The notes under the pieces are model-generated. The model was not told the DNA's origin and did not search any database. It was given only the letters and a program-made list of their open reading frames with translations. The position numbers and the translations under genes are program-made. A stretch of 64,000 nucleotides of DNA from Streptomyces sp. AA1529 (lineage in GTDB: Bacteria > Actinomycetota > Actinomycetes > Streptomycetales > Streptomycetaceae): positions 1 through 64,000 of the forward strand of contig NZ_ALAP01000099.1 of the NCBI RefSeq assembly GCF_000280905.1. The letters are read 5' to 3'. Positions 60,639 through 64,000 of this stretch are shown piece after piece. Each line of letters starts with the position of its first letter. The stretch's first letter is position 1.

Positions 60639-63437
60639 ATGAAGCTGCCTCTCCGCCGCCCCGGGAACCGGCCGCCGCGGCCCGCCACCCGCTCCGCGGA
60701 CAAGGGCCGTTCGCTGCTCCGCCTGCGCAGCGCGGCCGGTCAGGTGTTCGTGCTGCAGGTCGTCCTCGTGCTGCTGCTGGTCGCCGCGGCGGTGGCGGCC
60801 CAGGTCGTACAGGCGCAGCGGGACGCCACGAGCCGGGCCCGCGAGAAGTCGGTCGCGGTGGCCCAGGCGTTCGCGCACGCCCCGGGGGTGGCGGAGGCGA
60901 TGCGGGGCCCGCATCCGGCCAGGGAGCTCCAGCCGCGCACCGAGGCCGCCCGCAAGGACGCCGGTGTCGACTTCATCGTGCTCATGAGCCGGAAGGGGAT
61001 CCGCTACACCCAGCCCAATCCGTCGCTGATCGGGAAGAAGTTCGTCGGCACGATCGAACCGTCGCTCCGCGGCCGCACCACGGTGGAGCGGGTCACCGGC
61101 CCCCGCACCGGCGGGGACACCAACGTCGTGCAAGCCGTCGTGCCCGTCCGGGACTCCGACGGCACCATCGTCGGCCTGTCGTCGGCGGGGCTGGCGGTAC
61201 GCAACGTCGCGGGCATGACCGACCAGCAGCTGCCGATCATCCTCGGCGCGGGCGGTGTCGCCCTGGTGGCCGTCATCGGCGGGACGGCCCTGGTCTCCAG
61301 GCGGCTGCTGCGCCAGACGCACGGCCTCGGGCCCGCGGAGATGACGCGGATGTACGAGCACCACGACGCCGTGCTGCACGCGGTGCGGGAGGGCGTGCTC
61401 ATCCTCGACGCCGACGGGCGCCTCGTGCTGGCCAACGACGAGGCCCGCCGGCTGCTGGACCTGCCTCCCGGCACCGAGCGGCGGCACGTGGGCGAACTGG
61501 ACCTGGCCGAGGGCATCGCACGGCTGCTGGTGTCGGGTGAGCCCGTCACCGACGAGGTGCTGCTGTCCGGGGACCGGCTGCTGGCGGTGAACATACGCCC
61601 CACCTCCCGGCACGGGGGCGCGCTCGGCAGTGTGGTGACGCTGCGTGACACCACGGAGCTGTCGGCCGTGTCGGGGCGTGCCCAGGTGGCGCGGGAGCGG
61701 CTGAAGCTGCTGTACGAGTCGGGGGTGCGGATCGGCACCACGCTGGATGTGGCCCGCACGGCGCGGGAGCTGGCCCAGGTGGCGGTGCCCGGGTTCGCCG
61801 ACCTGGCGGCCGTCGACCTGCTGGACGAGGTGGTGCGCGGCCAGGAACCGGCCCCGCAGGCACAGCGCCGGGTGCGCCGGGTGGCGGTCGGCGAACGGCC
61901 GGAGGGACTCCCGCTGTACGAGGTCGGGGAGGCGATCGTCTTCCGGCCGGGTTCGCCGCAGGCCCGCGCGCTCGACGCGGAGCGGGCGGTGCTGGAGGCT
62001 GATCTGCACCACGCGGAGGAGTGGCTGCGGCACGACCCGGAGCGCGCGCGGCGGACGCTGGAGTTCGGCGTCCACTCGCTGATCACCGTCCCGCTGCGGG
62101 CCAGGGGAGTGATTCTGGGCATCGCGCACTTCTGGCGCAGCGGCGACTCGCCGGGCTTCGACGAGGACGACGTCTCCTTCTCCGAGGAGTTGGCGACGCG
62201 GGCCGCGGTGGCCATCGACAACGCGCGCCGCTACACCCGCGAGCACGCCATGGCCGTGACCCTGCAGCGCAGCCTGCTGCCGCGCGGACTGCCCAAGCAG
62301 GCGGCCCTGGAGGCGGCCTGGCGCTACGTGCCCGCGGAGGCGGGGGTGGGCGGCGACTGGTTCGACGTCATCCCCCTCTCCGGCACCCGCGTCGCGCTGG
62401 TCGTCGGCGACGTGGTGGGGCACGGACTGCACGCGGCCGCGACGATGGGGCGGCTGCGCACCGCCGTGCACAACTTCTCCACCCTCGACCTGCCCCCCGA
62501 CGAACTGCTCGCCCACCTGGACGAGCTGGTGGCCCGCATCGACGACGAGGAGAGCGACGCCGACCCGAGCGGGCGGCAGTACGAGGGAGTGGCCGGAGCG
62601 ACCTGCCTGTACGCCGTGTACGACCCGGTGACGGGCTCCTGCACCCTCGCCCGTGCCGGCCACCACTGCCCCGCGGTGGTGTACCCGGACGGCACGGTCG
62701 GTTATGCGGACGTTCCCGCCTCCCCACCGCTCGGTCTGGGCGGCCACCCCTTCGAGACCACGGAGCTGCACCTGCCCGAGGGCGCCCAGCTCGTGCTGTA
62801 CACCGACGGTCTGGTCGAGAGCCGGGACCGGGACATCGACACCGGTCTGGAGATCCTCCGCTCCGTGCTGGAGGAGACCGCGGGCGCGGGGCCGGACGAG
62901 ACGGCCCGCGCGGTCGCCGGTTCCGTCATGCCGGCCCACCCGTCCGACGATGTCGCCCTGCTGGTGGCCCGCATCCGCAGGCTCGCCCCGGACCAGGTCG
63001 CCAAGTGGCAGGTCGACCCCGACCCGGCGGCCGTCGCCCCGGTCCGCGCCGAGTGCGCGGCGCGGCTGCGCGAGTGGGGCCTGGAGGAGATCGGGCACAC
63101 GACCGAGCTGATCCTCAGCGAACTGATCACCAACGCCATCCGCTACGGGAAGGAGCCGATCCAGGTCCGCCTCCTGCACGACGAGGACAGTCTCATCTGC
63201 GAGGTCTCCGACGGCAGCGGAACCTCCCCGCATCTGCGCCGCGCCTCGACCACCGACGAGGGGGGCCGCGGTCTCTTCCTCGTCGCCCAGTTCGCCCAGC
63301 GCTGGGGCACCCGCTACATCCCCGGCGGCAAGGTCATCTGGACCGAGCAGCAGTTGCGCGGCGGCGGCTCCGCGCGCCCGGCCGAGCAGTTGCCGGCCGA
63401 CGCGCTGCTGGACCAGTTCGACGACGGGGGCTGGTGA
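60639..63437 (+). CDS. Multi-domain sensor PP2C (SpoIIE) phosphatase with anti-sigma-type kinase domain
   Basis: A 932-residue signalling protein. An N-terminal membrane helix (about 36-58), an extracytoplasmic Cache-like sensor (FIVLMSRKGIRYTQPNPSLI), a second helix near 205-225, a PAS domain (GVLILDADGRLVLANDEARR), a GAF domain (ERLKLLYESGVRIGTTLDVA), a SpoIIE/RsbU PP2C phosphatase (GGDWFDVIPLSGTRVALVVG; GHGLHAAATMG; LYTDGLVESRD) and a C-terminal HATPase_c of RsbW type (LILSELITNAIRYG; GRGLFLVAQFA). Such proteins control anti-anti-sigma phosphorylation in Streptomyces stress and development. Starts divergently from the decarboxylase. Confidence 0.92.
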   Translation: MKLPLRRPGNRPPRPATRSADKGRSLLRLRSAAGQVFVLQVVLVLLLVAAAVAAQVVQAQRDATSRAREKSVAVAQAFAHAPGVAEAMRGPHPARELQPRTEAARKDAGVDFIVLMSRKGIRYTQPNPSLIGKKFVGTIEPSLRGRTTVERVTGPRTGGDTNVVQAVVPVRDSDGTIVGLSSAGLAVRNVAGMTDQQLPIILGAGGVALVAVIGGTALVSRRLLRQTHGLGPAEMTRMYEHHDAVLHAVREGVLILDADGRLVLANDEARRLLDLPPGTERRHVGELDLAEGIARLLVSGEPVTDEVLLSGDRLLAVNIRPTSRHGGALGSVVTLRDTTELSAVSGRAQVARERLKLLYESGVRIGTTLDVARTARELAQVAVPGFADLAAVDLLDEVVRGQEPAPQAQRRVRRVAVGERPEGLPLYEVGEAIVFRPGSPQARALDAERAVLEADLHHAEEWLRHDPERARRTLEFGVHSLITVPLRARGVILGIAHFWRSGDSPGFDEDDVSFSEELATRAAVAIDNARRYTREHAMAVTLQRSLLPRGLPKQAALEAAWRYVPAEAGVGGDWFDVIPLSGTRVALVVGDVVGHGLHAAATMGRLRTAVHNFSTLDLPPDELLAHLDELVARIDDEESDADPSGRQYEGVAGATCLYAVYDPVTGSCTLARAGHHCPAVVYPDGTVGYADVPASPPLGLGGHPFETTELHLPEGAQLVLYTDGLVESRDRDIDTGLEILRSVLEETAGAGPDETARAVAGSVMPAHPSDDVALLVARIRRLAPDQVAKWQVDPDPAAVAPVRAECAARLREWGLEEIGHTTELILSELITNAIRYGKEPIQVRLLHDEDSLICEVSDGSGTSPHLRRASTTDEGGRGLFLVAQFAQRWGTRYIPGGKVIWTEQQLRGGGSARPAEQLPADALLDQFDDGGW

Positions 63438-63638
63438 CACGCTGGGGTGGTGCGGCCGCCGTACCGCCCTCACGCGGTGGCGCACGCGAGCAGCCACGCG
63501 GCTTCGGCGTCCCGGTGCGGAGCGACCGGCCGACTGCCCGACGGCGCACGGCACCCACCGGCCCGCAGGCCCGCCGGGGGAGTGGGCCGGGTCCGGCCGC
63601 CGGAGCGGCTCGGGGCGTGCGGCGCCGCGCGGCCGTCG

Positions 63639-64000
63639 TCAGGCCGCGGCGGTGCCGGCTCCCGCGGCGGCCAGGGCGGCGTCCGTGTCGGCGGCCGCCA
63701 GGTCGGCGTTGATCCGGGCGCCCGCCAGCGCCCCCGCTGCGGCGGAGGCCCCCACCTGGGCGGTGGGATCGGCGGCGTTGCCCGCCACCCACACCCCGGG
63801 CACTGCGGTGGCTCCGGCCGCGTCCGCGGTGAACCGGCGGCCCATCCCCTCGGGCAGGTCCTCCAGCGGCAGGCCCAGACCGGTCAGGCCCTCGGCGCGG
63901 GCCCGCATCGAGGTCGCGACCGCGAGCACCCGGCGGGCGACCACCTGGCCGTCCGTCAGCCGCACCCCGGCGATGCCGCCGTCGCCGTCCTGCACGACCT
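63639..64000 (-). CDS. FAD-dependent pyridine-nucleotide oxidoreductase (C-terminal part)
   Basis: The C-terminal ~120 residues of a thioredoxin-reductase-like flavoprotein; the gene runs off the right edge of the window. GVWVAGNAADPTAQVGASAAAG is the FAD motif with the conserved Gly/Asp, and VARRVLAVATSMRARAEGL the end of the nucleotide domain. The frame stays open to 64000 with V-V-Q-D-G, so no start is seen here. Convergent with the SpoIIE gene. The redox-active CxxC region, if any, lies outside the window. Confidence 0.8.
   Translation of the reverse strand, partial: VVQDGDGGIAGVRLTDGQVVARRVLAVATSMRARAEGLTGLGLPLEDLPEGMGRRFTADAAGATAVPGVWVAGNAADPTAQVGASAAAGALAGARINADLAAADTDAALAAAGAGTAAA

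Noticed and set aside
1-64000. CRISPR arrays, tRNA or rRNA genes, insertion sequences
   Set aside because: No regularly spaced repeats, no cloverleaf-like segments and no transposase or integrase motifs were recognised on either strand; a tRNAscan and ISfinder search could still find short ones.

Overview
The window is very GC-rich, has short intergenic gaps and many overlapping stop/start pairs, and reads as actinomycete chromosome, most likely Streptomyces or a close relative. Supporting this are SpoIIE-type phosphatase, SARP, LuxR-ATPase, WYL and CGNR regulators, zinc-free ribosomal protein paralogues, a B12-controlled cobalt transporter and a MAS-like reducing polyketide synthase. No rRNA, tRNA, CRISPR array, insertion sequence or phage module was recognised.

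Layout. 1-3.0 kb: malonate uptake and activation (matB, madL, madM). 3.1-4.6 kb: a HAD dehalogenase-like gene divergent from a CGNR regulator, with two matching palindromes between them. 4.9-13.7 kb: P-type proton ATPase, a GtrA-nucleotidyltransferase fusion with a lipid-linked mannosyltransferase, a secreted double ferritin-like protein, and an APC transporter. 13.8-16.2 kb: a MarR regulator (probably leaderless) and an MFS-UspA fusion. 16.3-19.3 kb: an FAD oxidoreductase and an ornithine-lipid acyltransferase pair. 19.8-22.7 kb: a cobalamin riboswitch and cbiMNQO. 22.7-24.7 kb: a less GC-rich accessory segment with a possible gene remnant and an unknown membrane protein. 24.9-29.9 kb: small enzymes and a large LuxR-ATPase regulator.

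29.9-44.1 kb is the most striking region: a compact lipid/polyketide cluster that I do not recognise. It holds a branched-chain aminotransferase, FabI, a FabF-type synthase, a free ACP, a radical SAM protein, a lone PaaA-like di-iron protein, a free-standing ketosynthase that has lost its acyltransferase, a hotdog thioesterase and a complete KS-AT-DH-ER-KR-ACP synthase. The genes suggest a branched, probably methyl-branched and reduced acyl chain made on carrier proteins and modified by a radical and an oxygen-dependent enzyme. The product cannot be read from sequence.

44.2-55.5 kb is a series of regulator/enzyme pairs (XRE with aldo/keto reductase, SARP with hydrolase, LysR with cupin/DoxX, TetR with quinone oxidoreductase, WYL with VOC protein); the LysR and TetR pairs have clear palindromic operators. 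55.7-58.2 kb is a zinc-starvation island: zinc-free S14, L28, L33, L31 and S18 plus a COG0523/CobW-like gene, arranged around one bidirectional promoter with a Zur-like palindrome. The CobW-like gene carries an in-frame amber codon. 58.3-64 kb holds a SnoaL-like protein, a PLP decarboxylase preceded by an internally deleted transporter remnant, a five-domain SpoIIE-type phosphatase and a truncated FAD oxidoreductase.

Functions are inferred from motifs and family knowledge only; no database search was possible. Starts were chosen from ribosome binding sites and overlaps where visible.
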